The notes under the pieces: generated by a model
What the model was told of the DNA's origin: nothing
Seen by the model: only the letters and a program-made list of their open reading frames with translations
Databases searched by the model: none
Part shown: positions 8,117-15,923 of the stretch, one piece after another
How the letters are laid out: the number at the start of each line of letters is the position of its first letter
Numbering within the stretch: the stretch's first letter is position 1
Program-made: the position numbers and the translations under genes
Assembly (NCBI GenBank): GCA_002435715.1
Contig: DISD01000014.1
Span: forward strand, 1 to 37,013
Direction: 5' to 3'
DNA length: 37,013 nt
Origin: Rhodospirillaceae bacterium UBA6219
Lineage (GTDB): Bacteria > Pseudomonadota > Alphaproteobacteria > Rhodospirillales > Magnetospirillaceae

Positions 8117-8306
8117 GATGAACCTCCGGGGATGGGCGCTTGCCGTACAGCTTGGCGCCCAGTTGACGGACCAGTTCGCGTTCCGGCCAGGTCAGGCGGT
8201 CATCGTCTTCGGCAATGACCAGAACGCCCCGCTCCAACCAGCCATCCCGTTTCACTTCTTCTGGATCGCGCCGCTCGCCGCCGAAGCCTTTGGGGAGATA
8301 CCTCAT
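8109..8306 (-). CDS. Small prophage protein, 65 aa, unknown function
   Basis: Starts MRYLPKGFGGERRDPEEVK, is charged throughout and contains VIAEDDDRLTWPERELVRQLG. The ATG at 8306 overlaps the stop of the RuvC-like gene (TGATG), and its own stop overlaps the start of the DUF6362-like gene. It is therefore a translationally coupled middle gene. A longer open frame reaching to 8501 exists, but its upstream part is out-of-frame translation of the resolvase gene. I do not recognise the family. Confidence 0.65.
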   Translation of the reverse strand: MRYLPKGFGGERRDPEEVKRDGWLERGVLVIAEDDDRLTWPERELVRQLGAKLYGKRPSPEVHHD

Positions 8307-8770
8307 CAGGCACCTCCCTGGGTGTCGGTGGCCCAGGTCAGGATGGCCAGGGCATCGGCCTCGTTGTCGTCTTCGGGATTGAAGCCGCGTGCCCGCATGG
8401 CGGCGATCACGGCGTCCTTGGCCGCATTGCCCTTGCCGGTGGCGTGGCGTTTGATGGTGCCGACGGGCACGCCTTGGTAGGGGATGTGCTTGAGTTCGCA
8501 CCAGGCCGACAGATGGGCGAGGAAGCCGCCATAGATGTGGGCGGCGTCGGTCCCGGCGTGGCGGCGGACTTCCTCGAAATGGATCAGGTCGATGGTCTTG
8601 GCGCCGTCCAGCAAATGGTCAAGCCAGGAGCGGAAACGAAGGAAGCGCATGCCGCCGCCTTCATATCGTCCCGACCGGAATTCCATGGTGCCGGAGACGA
8701 CGACACCATCGGCGAGCCGCATGGCCCAACCGGTGGTGGTGCCCAGATCGAGGGCGAGAATGGTGATCAT
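8306..8770 (-). CDS. RuvC-like Holliday junction resolvase (phage type)
   Basis: 154 residues with the RNase H-like fold markers of RuvC: ILALDLGTTTGWA (first catalytic Asp), LIHFEEVRRH (catalytic Glu), and the C-terminal GKGNAAKDAVIAAM followed by DDNEADALAIL (last acidic residues). It would cut branched DNA made during phage recombination or before packaging. It is the first gene of a three-gene minus-strand operon whose upstream region carries the GTTGGTGAC array. Length is close to typical RuvC-like phage resolvases. Start ATG 8770; the ribosome site is weak. Confidence 0.85.
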   Translation of the reverse strand: MITILALDLGTTTGWAMRLADGVVVSGTMEFRSGRYEGGGMRFLRFRSWLDHLLDGAKTIDLIHFEEVRRHAGTDAAHIYGGFLAHLSAWCELKHIPYQGVPVGTIKRHATGKGNAAKDAVIAAMRARGFNPEDDNEADALAILTWATDTQGGA

Positions 8771-8780
8771 GGTGAAGGCT

Positions 8781-8840
8781 CACAGAACTGTGGGCCTCCG
8801 GCTTTGGTCGAGGACGAGGCTATCGACCGTGGGCACGGTC
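8781..8840. promoter_or_regulatory. Two perfect dyads upstream of the resolvase operon
   Basis: CACAG-AA-CTGTG lies at 8781-8792 and GACCGTG-GG-CACGGTC at 8825-8840. Both are perfect inverted repeats with a 2-nt centre, 10 and 55 bp upstream of the resolvase ATG. Their size and position suit operators for a dimeric repressor. No matching copy is visible at the CI promoter, so the regulator is unknown. Confidence 0.4.
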
Positions 8841-8917
8841 CTCAACCACATTTCGCCACCATCGAAGAAGATCGTATCTCGGAGAAAACTGCGGCGAACA
8901 TTCGCCCTCCCCGCAAG

Positions 8918-9208
8918 GTTGGTGACGGGAATTGTCGTTCAAAATCAGGTCGTTGATGCCGTGCTGGCCTGCCTGTCACATGTCACCAACGGGGGGTGAA
9001 CGCTCTCTCAGCCAAAATAAAAAGCGCATCATGGATGGCGCCATCTAATACATAGGCAACCTTTGATGCGTAAATTCTTCCAGCCCCTCACAGGTTCTTA
9101 CCCCGTTGGTGACGGCCCCAGGTTGGTGACAAGCGTGTCTAGGCGATTGAATTTAAACGGATTCTCTCCGTCACCAACCCGTCACCAACCGCACAGAAGG
9201 TTGGTGAC
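8918..9208. repeat. Array of seven GTTGGTGAC nonamers
   Basis: Exact nonamers lie at 8918, 9105, 9122 and 9200 (direct) and at 8982, 9170 and 9181 (as GTCACCAAC). An AT-richer stretch (TTGAATTTAAACGG, about 9147-9160) sits in the middle. The array fills the gap between the minus-strand resolvase operon and the plus-strand toxin-antitoxin pair. The arrangement resembles iterons of a replication origin or a cluster of operators. The primase-helicase gene next to the toxin-antitoxin pair makes an origin reasonable, but no initiator is identified. Apart from the array, the flanking dyads and the promoter at 9232, the 8771-9292 gap shows no gene. Confidence 0.65.
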
Positions 9209-9231
9209 AGGGGCGATCCACCCGGATCGGG

Positions 9232-9280
9232 TTGACGTGGAGCGGAACGTATCCATATAGTCTGGAAAATCCAGATTTTC
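9232..9280 (+). promoter_or_regulatory. Promoter and operator of the toxin-antitoxin pair
   Basis: TTGACG (9232-9237), an 18-bp spacer and TATAGT (9256-9261) form a good sigma-70 promoter. Directly after it are two interlaced perfect dyads, TCTGGA-AAA-TCCAGA (9261-9275) and GAAAATC-CA-GATTTTC (9265-9280), ending 13 bp before the antitoxin ATG. This is the usual place for antitoxin-mediated autorepression. Confidence 0.65.
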
Positions 9281-9292
9281 GGGAGAGTGGGC

Positions 9293-9580
9293 ATGCCCGG
9301 CACCCCGGTGTTCGACACCAGCTACAGCACGACCGAGATCAACAAGAGTGGCTCGCGGGTCTATGACGATGCCTGGGTCAAGGGCGGCGTCGAGATCACC
9401 CGCCGTGGCCAGCGGTTCGTCCTGCTGCGCCAGGACTACCTGAACCGGCTGATCGAGGAGGCGCGGGAAGATCGCCCCCAATCCCTGGACGACCTGTTGC
9501 GCGATTACGATGCCGATAAGATCAGGACGCTGACCGGCGATTTCGCCGCCGAGCCGCCGACCGGCAAGGAGCTGATCTGA
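9293..9580 (+). CDS. Phd/YefM-like antitoxin
   Basis: 95 residues. The pattern TSYSTTEINKSG ... GVEITRRGQRFVLLRQDYLNRLIEE matches the N-terminal DNA-binding/dimer fold of Phd/YefM antitoxins (EITRRG...vLl...Y). An acidic, probably disordered toxin-binding tail follows (SLDDLLRDYDADKIRT...). Start ATG 9293 has GGGAGAG about 5-6 nt upstream; a GTG at 9287 is possible. The gene ends one base before the toxin ATG. It would neutralise the downstream MazF-like toxin and repress the shared promoter. A Phd-type antitoxin with a MazF-type toxin is a known mixed pairing. Confidence 0.8.
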   Translation: MPGTPVFDTSYSTTEINKSGSRVYDDAWVKGGVEITRRGQRFVLLRQDYLNRLIEEAREDRPQSLDDLLRDYDADKIRTLTGDFAAEPPTGKELI

Positions 9581-9581
9581 G

Positions 9582-9938
9582 ATGCCGTCGAGGGGGGATG
9601 ATTTCGCGAAGGGCTATGTCCCGTCGCGGGGAGACGTGGTGCATCTGGACTGGAACCCGGCCCTGGGGCACGAAATGAAAGGGCCGCATTACGGTCTGGT
9701 GCTGTCGCAGGATGCCTACAACATCGGCACCGGGCTGGTGGTGGTGTCCCCCATCACCTCGAAGGTCGGCAAGCTGAGCGCCTTTGAATTCGAGGTCCGG
9801 GCCGGACGGGTCAACGGCGTCGCCGTGCTGTCCCAGTTCCGCACCCTCGATTACCAGACCCGCAGCATCCAGTACGAGGGAACGATTTCTGCCGAGCAGA
9901 TCGACGAGGCGGCCCGGCGGGTCAGGATGGTTTTGTAG
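9582..9938 (+). CDS. MazF/PemK-family toxin
   Basis: 118 residues. YVPSRGDVVHLDWNPALGHEMKGPHYGLVLS is the MazF/PemK N-terminal beta-barrel signature (P-x-RGDVv...PhyglVls). It is followed by GLVVVSPITSK and AVLSQFRTLDY, which match the family core. In this family the protein is a sequence-specific mRNA endonuclease. It lies 2 bp after the antitoxin gene. Its 3' end overlaps the convergent primase-helicase gene by 17 bp. Probable role: prophage maintenance or host-growth control on loss or induction of the prophage. Confidence 0.88.
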   Translation: MPSRGDDFAKGYVPSRGDVVHLDWNPALGHEMKGPHYGLVLSQDAYNIGTGLVVVSPITSKVGKLSAFEFEVRAGRVNGVAVLSQFRTLDYQTRSIQYEGTISAEQIDEAARRVRMVL

Positions 9939-12426
9939 AGCGGTAGCGCCATTCCCGCCCCGTGCTGCCGACCCGTGTCTGGTAGCGGGTCCAGCCCCTG
10001 GCCTTCAGATAGGCGGTGACCCGCATCTGGTCGGCGCGGGTCCAGCGTCCAGGCTCGATGCCGATGGCGTTGCGCAGGACCTCGGCCACCGACACGTCGG
10101 TCAGCGGCTCGGAGCGGGCCACCTCCACCTCGCGCCAGTCGTCATAGGCGCCATAGCCGTAATTGACCCGTTCCTTGTCGAAGGCCAGCCAGCGGTCGAT
10201 CAGGCCGTCCCAGGCGTCGGATTGGTAGCGTTCTTCCTGCTCGGCGCGGGCCATGGCGATCAGGTCGGGATCGTCCAGCCACCAGATGGCGCCCTGCCGG
10301 TACAGTGCCATCGCCTCGGCCCAGAGCTGGTCGCGGTCGCGGCGGAGCGCCTCCAAATCGATCTGGCCACAGCGGATGGGCCAGAAGCGGCGGTTGCCGG
10401 TTTCGTCACGCAAGTAGGTGTCGGGATTGACGCTGCCGGCGAACACGCACTGGCGCGGCACGTCGATGACGTAGCGCTCATAGGGGGGGCGGTAGCGGTC
10501 CACCGTGCGGGTCAGGAATGACTTGATGCGCGATACCTCGGCGCGGCCGATGGCGTCCAGTTCGGCGATCTCGATGATCCAGACGCCGCGCATCTGCTGG
10601 GCGGCATCCTTGCTGCCGATCTCGGCCAGTTCGTCGGTGAACCAGTCGGCACCCGCCAGGATCTTCAGGGCGGTGGATTTCTTGGCACCCTGCGGGCCTT
10701 CCAGGATCAGCATATGGTCGACCTTGGCGCCGGGGGCCATGATGCGGGCGATGGCCGAGATCATCCACAGCGAGCCGAAGGCGCGGTTCAGGCGATTGTC
10801 GGCGGCGCCGAGATGGGTGACCGCCCAGCCCTCCAGGCGGCGGGTGCCATCCCATTGCAGGCCGGTCAGATACTCGCGCACCGGATGAATGCGGACATCG
10901 CGGGCGACGGCTCCGACAGACCGGGCGACGATGGCGGGGGCGACGTTGATCTCGCGGCGCTGGAGCCATTCGGCGCAGCGCACGTCGTCGGCATCGGACC
11001 ATGGGCGGAGGATCGGCGCCTGATCGTCCCAGGGCAATGGCCGGTTGACGATGATCTCCTGCCGGAATTCATCGAACACCAGCGCCCCGGCGAAGGCTTC
11101 GTCACAGGACAAGGCGGTGATGACGTTGGCCTCATTGCGCTCGGGCGTGCCGTCGGGGCTGGTGCGGAGCTGAGATACCCACGCCGGGCGGACGGAGGGC
11201 ATGCCGGCGGGACCGGTGCGGCGGCGCAGATCGCGGATCTGCTTCTCGGTCACCGACACCGGGATGCGGGTGGTGGCCTTGATGGCGACCAGCACCTGGC
11301 GCTCGGCCACCGGGTCGAGGCGGGCCTGGGCGACGTGGCCGAGCAGCCGCCCGAGGTCGCCCATGTCGGGCGGAAAGGTCAGCGCCAAGGCGGCGACATG
11401 GAGATCATCGAAGCCGCTGGGGGCTGCCGGCGGTTCCGGCGGACGATAGTCGGCGGCGACCGCGCCCTTGCGCAGGTCGTCGTTGAAGTCGTCGCCGTGC
11501 AGGGACGACACGATGGTGGCGGGAATGCCCGCAGCCTTCAGCCGCTCGGCCAAAGCTTGGGCGGCCTGCTGGCCGGCCTCGCCGGCATCGGCGAAGATGG
11601 TGACGCGGCGCACGCCGTCCGGCCACTGCCAGTCGCGCAGGTTGCCCGCCGACAGCGCCGCCCAGGTGGGAATGCTGAAGATGGCCCAGGCCGACAGGGC
11701 GGTCTCGATACCCTCGGCGATGCCGAGATGGCCGTCCGCTGGAATGGGGGCGAGACGCACGCTGCCCCCCGCCACCGGGCCGAGCATCTTTTTGGCCGGC
11801 GGGGCCTTGGCCGAGCCATCTTCCAGCAGGAAGGTGCGGTGGATGCCGCCGGTGGGATTGCCCGCGCTATCGCGCACGATGCCGACCAGACCGGGCCAGC
11901 CGCGGCGGCTGTCGAAGTCGGCCAGGTCATCGTGGAACAGCAGATCGGGCGAACGGGGATCGCCGACACCACGGTGGCGGAGATAGGCCTCGCCGACGGT
12001 ACCGGCCAGCGGTTGGGCAGAGCCGATGATGCGGGCTACTTCCAGATCGTGCGTCGGCTTGGGCGTCGCTGCCCGCTGGGGAGCGGGCAGATCAAGCCGA
12101 GCCAGTCGGGCGGCTTCCTCGAACAGATCGCGGTCGGACAGGCCGGTGGCGTGGTGGATCAGGTCGATGGGACCGGCGCTTTCGCCGGTGGAATGATCGA
12201 AGCCCCAACCGGCATGGGCACCGGCCAGATGCAGGATGCAGGAGCCTTCCTTGCGCGGTACCCGGCCCGACAGGTCGGCACAGCGGAGCGTGCGCCGGTC
12301 CTGCGACCACCGCGCATGGGGAAACAGCCCCGGCAGCCAGTCGGCTGCGGTGGCTGACAGGCGATCACGAATCTCGGTCAGGTCGAAACGGGCGGGCGGC
12401 GCCCAGACGTCGTTCAGGTCGATCAT
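9922..12426 (-). CDS. Phage primase-helicase (Toprim primase fused to VapE-type P-loop ATPase)
   Basis: 834 residues. The N-terminal part (about 30-150) carries a DNA-primase-like region. About 230-310 is a Toprim-like domain (IAEGIETALSAW, then TIFADAGEAGQQAA). About 500-750 is a virulence-associated-E/D5-like helicase: LILEGPQGAKKSTALKIL in the Walker A position, where the Gly before Lys is replaced by Lys. It continues with WIIEIAELDAI as Walker B and QCVFAGSVNPDTYLRDETGNRR as sensor/arginine region. It would prime and unwind prophage DNA for replication. The ATG overlaps the upstream helicase stop (ATGA), making it the distal gene of the replication operon. Confidence 0.88.
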   Translation of the reverse strand: MIDLNDVWAPPARFDLTEIRDRLSATAADWLPGLFPHARWSQDRRTLRCADLSGRVPRKEGSCILHLAGAHAGWGFDHSTGESAGPIDLIHHATGLSDRDLFEEAARLARLDLPAPQRAATPKPTHDLEVARIIGSAQPLAGTVGEAYLRHRGVGDPRSPDLLFHDDLADFDSRRGWPGLVGIVRDSAGNPTGGIHRTFLLEDGSAKAPPAKKMLGPVAGGSVRLAPIPADGHLGIAEGIETALSAWAIFSIPTWAALSAGNLRDWQWPDGVRRVTIFADAGEAGQQAAQALAERLKAAGIPATIVSSLHGDDFNDDLRKGAVAADYRPPEPPAAPSGFDDLHVAALALTFPPDMGDLGRLLGHVAQARLDPVAERQVLVAIKATTRIPVSVTEKQIRDLRRRTGPAGMPSVRPAWVSQLRTSPDGTPERNEANVITALSCDEAFAGALVFDEFRQEIIVNRPLPWDDQAPILRPWSDADDVRCAEWLQRREINVAPAIVARSVGAVARDVRIHPVREYLTGLQWDGTRRLEGWAVTHLGAADNRLNRAFGSLWMISAIARIMAPGAKVDHMLILEGPQGAKKSTALKILAGADWFTDELAEIGSKDAAQQMRGVWIIEIAELDAIGRAEVSRIKSFLTRTVDRYRPPYERYVIDVPRQCVFAGSVNPDTYLRDETGNRRFWPIRCGQIDLEALRRDRDQLWAEAMALYRQGAIWWLDDPDLIAMARAEQEERYQSDAWDGLIDRWLAFDKERVNYGYGAYDDWREVEVARSEPLTDVSVAEVLRNAIGIEPGRWTRADQMRVTAYLKARGWTRYQTRVGSTGREWRYRSTKPS

Positions 12427-13727
12427 GCCAGGATCACCAGCCCCCGTTCCGCCCGGGTAATGGCGGTGTACAGCCAGCGGCGGCGATCCTGCTCAGTGCG
12501 GCCCAGCCGATCATCCCAGACGATGACGTTCTCCCACTGCGAGCCCTGGGCCTTGTGGCAGGTGATGGCCCATCCGAAGGTCGCCTCGGCCAGCTTCTTC
12601 TTGTCCCGCCAATCGCGGTCATGGCGGTGGGGATCGAGGGCAACGTGGTCCTCGAAATGCCCCTTGTAGAGTAACAAGCGCCCCGGCTTGCCGTCCTTGG
12701 CCGGAGGTCCGATGGGTGTGCCGTCCTCGTCAATGACCACCGCCGAGAAGTACAGACTGCCCTCATCGACGATGTCGGCCAGCGACAGGAACATGCCGTT
12801 GATCAGGCCGAGATCGTTCTGGTTCTTGAGGCAGATGATCTTCTCGTCCGGGCCGGTGGGCAGGTACGATCCGCCGAACCCGGCGGCACGGCGGAGCGCG
12901 TTGTTCAACTGGAACCGGGTGGCGTTGCGACCGCAGATGACCTGCCCGCCGCGCAAGGCTTGCTGGGGCGTGACATCCGCCATCCGCATCTTCCAGGCAT
13001 GGTCGTCGTATTGGCCGAAGCCGATGGGGCGGCCTTCGCGGGCCAGGGTGGCGAGGCGGATGATGGCGCTCTCGGCGGCCTGGCGGTGAATCTCGGTCAG
13101 CATGATGTCCGGTGTGGCTTGGGTGAACGCCCCTTCGCCCTTGATCGGCGGCAACTGCCCGGGATCGCCCAGCACCAGGATGGGGCGCTTGAAGCTCATC
13201 AGGTCGCGGGCCATTTCCTCGCCAACCATGGATACCTCGTCCAGAACGATCAGCCTGGCGCTGGCGGCGGGGCTGTCGGGATTGAGGGCGAAGCGCGGCT
13301 TCTTCATGTCGCGCAAGCCCTGGCGCATGGCCTCGATGGCAGCCTCGGCGGCGGTGCGGTCGAAGCCGATCAGCGTGCGGGCGTCGATTTCCGCCTGGGC
13401 GATGCGATTTTGGGCTTCCTCGATTTCCTCGTCGGTGGCCTCGATGACGCTGTAAATCAGACTGTGGATGGTTCGCGCCGGTGTGCCCTTGCGCCGCAAC
13501 ACCAGGGCGGCCTTGCCAGTGAAGGTGGCGGTGACCACGCCGGGCGTGTCGTCGGTGTGGGGCGCGAGGCCGAGATCGTCGAGGGCGAATTTCAGCACCG
13601 TGGATTTGCCGGTCCCGGCATAGCCGAACAGCCGGAACACCTGTTGCTCGTCGGTGCGGTTCTGGAACCAGTCGCGGATGGCGGCGATGGCGCGGCCCTG
13701 GGCGTCAGAAGGGGTGATGTCGGTCAT
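12423..13727 (-). CDS. RecD/Dda-like superfamily 1 DNA helicase
   Basis: 434 residues. FRLFGYAGTGKSTVLKFAL is Walker A; LIVLDEVSMVGEEM is Walker B; VLGDPGQLPPIKGEGAF is motif III; AITCHKAQGSQWENVIVWDD and WLYTAITRAERGLVIL are the C-terminal motifs V and VI of RecD2/Dda-type 5'-3' helicases. It overlaps the upstream nuclease gene (ATGA at 13727) and the downstream primase-helicase gene. A longer open frame to 14360 is antisense-like translation of the nuclease gene. Likely role: strand displacement during phage replication or processing together with the Cas4-like nuclease. Confidence 0.9.
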   Translation of the reverse strand: MTDITPSDAQGRAIAAIRDWFQNRTDEQQVFRLFGYAGTGKSTVLKFALDDLGLAPHTDDTPGVVTATFTGKAALVLRRKGTPARTIHSLIYSVIEATDEEIEEAQNRIAQAEIDARTLIGFDRTAAEAAIEAMRQGLRDMKKPRFALNPDSPAASARLIVLDEVSMVGEEMARDLMSFKRPILVLGDPGQLPPIKGEGAFTQATPDIMLTEIHRQAAESAIIRLATLAREGRPIGFGQYDDHAWKMRMADVTPQQALRGGQVICGRNATRFQLNNALRRAAGFGGSYLPTGPDEKIICLKNQNDLGLINGMFLSLADIVDEGSLYFSAVVIDEDGTPIGPPAKDGKPGRLLLYKGHFEDHVALDPHRHDRDWRDKKKLAEATFGWAITCHKAQGSQWENVIVWDDRLGRTEQDRRRWLYTAITRAERGLVILA

Positions 13728-14521
13728 CGCCGATTCCCCCAGCAGCGGTCCTGCCAGGCGCAGGGAGAATGCCAACCGTTTGCCGTCTTGCCGCCGCGGC
13801 AGACCACCGAGGTCCGCTCGGCGGCGGCGCGGGACAGCAGCTCCTGGGCGTCGCTGGCCCGCACCACCTGGAATGCGCGGTCGCTCATGGTCTGTGCCAG
13901 GGCCGCATCGAACGGCACCAACTCGCAGTGGATCTCCCAGGTGTCGCGGTTGAGTGCGGTGAACAGTGCCGGAGCGGGCAGATCCATGTAGGCCTGATAA
14001 AGCGCGATCTGGGCGGCATAGACCGGCTTGGACAACACGACGCCGCGCTTGACCACGTCCTTCCACGAGGACACGCCCAACGCCTTGTTCTCCCACAGCG
14101 CCGGGTACTCCATGGCCACCGGGCCGCCGACCAGGCAGCCGTCGATGTGGCCCTTGAAGCGACCGTTCAACACCGAAAACCCGAATTGCCGACCGTCCCG
14201 GCGCTCGGTGCGCAGATCGAACCCGGCGGCCCGCAGCCAAGCTGCCACTACGTCCTCGCCGCGATGCCCGGCTTCGAAGATGCGCAGGGTGGCGGGTTCG
14301 AAATCGCGGCCCTCGTCCTTGGGCACGGCCAGATAGTCGTACTGGATCTGACGCAGGCATTCCCGACCGATACCCGAGGTGCTGACGTACTGGCGTGCGG
14401 CTTGCGCCCGGTTGCGGGTCACCAGCGCCGCATCGATGGCGGCGTTCACCGCCACCGTGATACCGGGATCGCGGGCAGGCCCCTGATACTGGCAGCCGGA
14501 GCCATGGTTGAGATCGAGCAT
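13724..14521 (-). CDS. Cas4/AddB-type iron-sulfur PD-(D/E)XK nuclease
   Basis: 265 residues. The nuclease core is visible as H86 (EAGHRGED), D127 (GHIDG), E144-x-K146 (WENKAL) and Q171 (YAAQIALYQ), the RecB-family order. Four cysteines frame it: C55 (GRECLRQIQYDYL) and C241, C254 and C260 at the C-terminus. This is the pattern that holds a 4Fe-4S cluster in Cas4 and AddB nucleases. No CRISPR array or other cas gene is present, so this is a phage exonuclease for recombination or end-processing. It is coupled to the helicase gene (ATGA) and near the Sak4-like and SSB-like genes, forming a recombination set. Confidence 0.85.
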   Translation of the reverse strand: MLDLNHGSGCQYQGPARDPGITVAVNAAIDAALVTRNRAQAARQYVSTSGIGRECLRQIQYDYLAVPKDEGRDFEPATLRIFEAGHRGEDVVAAWLRAAGFDLRTERRDGRQFGFSVLNGRFKGHIDGCLVGGPVAMEYPALWENKALGVSSWKDVVKRGVVLSKPVYAAQIALYQAYMDLPAPALFTALNRDTWEIHCELVPFDAALAQTMSDRAFQVVRASDAQELLSRAAAERTSVVCRGGKTANGWHSPCAWQDRCWGNRR

Positions 14522-14531
14522 GGCGGTAGCC

Positions 14532-14903
14532 TCAGAACGGGATGGGGTCGTCGAAAGCGGTGCCGTGCCGCTCCTTGACGCCCGCCTGCCGCTGCATGGA
14601 CTCGACGTAGCCGGTGATTGCGGCCTCGATCAGGCGGTCGATGTCGGCGGCGGAGCGATTGAAGAAATGCTCCATCAGGCCCAGCGCCGTCAGCGCCTCG
14701 GCGAAGAGCGGACGGGCATCCTTGATGGCCTGAGTTTCGCGGGCGGTTTTGTCGATCATACCGTTGCTCCGTCGGGCGATTTCGGCGCCGGCCTGCTGGC
14801 AGCGCGTCGAGCAGAAGCCGTAATGGGGGTAGAGGTCGTGGCGCAGGCGGTGGACGTAGCCGAGGCCTCGGGCTTCCCGCCCGCACACCGCGCACAGCGT
14901 CAG
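14532..14903 (-). CDS. DUF6511-like zinc-knuckle prophage protein
   Basis: About 123 residues. A zinc-binding-type pattern is seen: LCAVCGRE ... GFCSTRCQQAG (C-x2-C ... C-x3-C). It is followed by a helical part ending KERHGTAFDDPIPF. I associate it with DUF6511, by memory. No ATG, GTG or TTG precedes the first Cys pair in frame until ATG 15068. That start would overlap the neighbour by 169 bp and add a non-protein-like N-terminus. A CTG overlapping the neighbour's stop (CTGA, 14903) or the CTG at 14897 is therefore the most likely start. Function unknown; probably an accessory factor in the replication operon. Confidence 0.65.
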   Translation of the reverse strand: MTLCAVCGREARGLGYVHRLRHDLYPHYGFCSTRCQQAGAEIARRSNGMIDKTARETQAIKDARPLFAEALTALGLMEHFFNRSAADIDRLIEAAITGYVESMQRQAGVKERHGTAFDDPIPF

Positions 14904-15127
14904 GCCAGCAAGAACCGGGTCAGGTCCGGGTGTTCGCCCGGTTCGTCCTTGATCCGCGAACAGCCAAGCACCACGAAGCTGCTGATGGCCGCCTGGGCCA
15001 TGGCCTCGAGTTCCCACATGGCGAGAACCCTTATGGGCTGGTGCAGTCTTCCGCGGGCTTCGAGCCATTCACCGATCGCCTTTGCCGCCTGGCGCGTCAC
15101 ATGCGCCTGCCATTCATCGTCCGTCAT
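14900..15127 (-). CDS. Small prophage protein, 75 aa, unknown function
   Basis: MTDDEWQAHVTRQAAKAIGEW ... AISSFVVLGCSRIKDEPGEHPDLTRFLLA. It is amphipathic and helical with one hydrophobic stretch (AAISSFVVLGC). Start ATG 15127 is used because upstream in-frame sequence is Pro/Ser-rich shadow of the SSB-like gene. It lies in the replication operon between the SSB-like and zinc-knuckle genes and overlaps the latter's probable start. I do not recognise a family. Confidence 0.6.
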   Translation of the reverse strand: MTDDEWQAHVTRQAAKAIGEWLEARGRLHQPIRVLAMWELEAMAQAAISSFVVLGCSRIKDEPGEHPDLTRFLLA

Positions 15128-15167
15128 GGGGGGAAGCCGCCCGCCGGGGAGACGGGCGGCGGCTCCG

Positions 15168-15905
15168 TCAACCATTGAGCCAGGCCGGGCCGGCGGCCGA
15201 GGGCTGGGGCGGGGCGGCAGATTGCTGCTGCGCCGGGGGCTGCTGGGTCCACGGCACACCCGATTGCTGCTGCGGTGCCTGCGCCGGGGCGGCATCAGTG
15301 GCCCAGGCGGGGGCGTTCTGCCCGGCACCGGCATTGGCGGGCTTGCGCGGCTTGGCATTGACGGGATCCGCCTCCACCGCTTCGCCCTTCATCACCGGCT
15401 CGTATTGCGGCTCGCCGGGCAGCACCACGTTGGCCAGACGGTTCTGGTCGCGGTATTTGGGGTCGCTGGCCGGTTCCACCATGATGCGGGCGGCGAAGGT
15501 GATGCCGTCCAACTGCTTCAGCCCCTGCAGGACGCGCTTGTTCTTGGCGGAGTCGCTCATGTCCTTGGCGTTGAGGCCGAGGGCGCTGTCGACCATGGCG
15601 CGGAACGATGCCTTCGAGATGTTCCAGCCCTTGGATTGGCCCTTGTCGTCCAGCTTGCCGCCGGCCACGGTGAAGTTCTGCCAGAACTTGCGGCGCACGA
15701 ACGGCCCCTCGACCACGGTGAATTCGCAGTCGAGCATCTTGGCGTCGCTCTCGGATGCGGCCTTCAGCAGCCCGGCATCCATGGGCACCGAGCCGTTGAC
15801 CCCGCCGGGGCGGATGGTCATACGGATCTTGGCGAAGGTGCCGTCGGGGATCAGTTCGCCCGTGGGCATCATCTGCGGCTGGGCATCGTTGAAATCGTAG
15901 GACAT
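15168..15905 (-). CDS. Phage SSB-like protein (DUF669-type)
   Basis: 245 residues. The N-terminal 165 residues (YDFNDAQPQ ... GELIPDGTFAKIRMTIRPGG ... MLDCEFTVVEGPFVRRKFWQNFTV) match the beta-rich phage family encoded next to Sak4-type ATPases, often labelled DUF669. The C-terminal 75 residues are Pro/Gln/Ala-rich and end in AGPAWLNG; bacterial SSBs also have a disordered linker with a short interaction tip. Predicted role: coating single-stranded DNA for the recombinase. It lies 18 bp downstream of the RecA-like ATPase gene, supporting a shared function. Single-strand binding is inferred, not shown. Confidence 0.75.
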   Translation of the reverse strand: MSYDFNDAQPQMMPTGELIPDGTFAKIRMTIRPGGVNGSVPMDAGLLKAASESDAKMLDCEFTVVEGPFVRRKFWQNFTVAGGKLDDKGQSKGWNISKASFRAMVDSALGLNAKDMSDSAKNKRVLQGLKQLDGITFAARIMVEPASDPKYRDQNRLANVVLPGEPQYEPVMKGEAVEADPVNAKPRKPANAGAGQNAPAWATDAAPAQAPQQQSGVPWTQQPPAQQQSAAPPQPSAAGPAWLNG

Positions 15906-15923
15906 GGGGTGGATTCCTTTCGC

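Noticed and set aside
8918..9208. CRISPR array
   Set aside because: The repeated unit is only 9-10 bp, occurs in both orientations and with irregular spacing.
10714..12357. 547-codon plus-strand frame
   Set aside because: Antisense shadow of the primase-helicase gene; Gly/Ala/Arg/His-rich translation without domains, and the opposite strand has clear motifs.
13724..14521. Cas4-like protein as part of a CRISPR-Cas locus
   Set aside because: No repeat-spacer array and no other cas gene is seen; the neighbours are phage replication and recombination genes.
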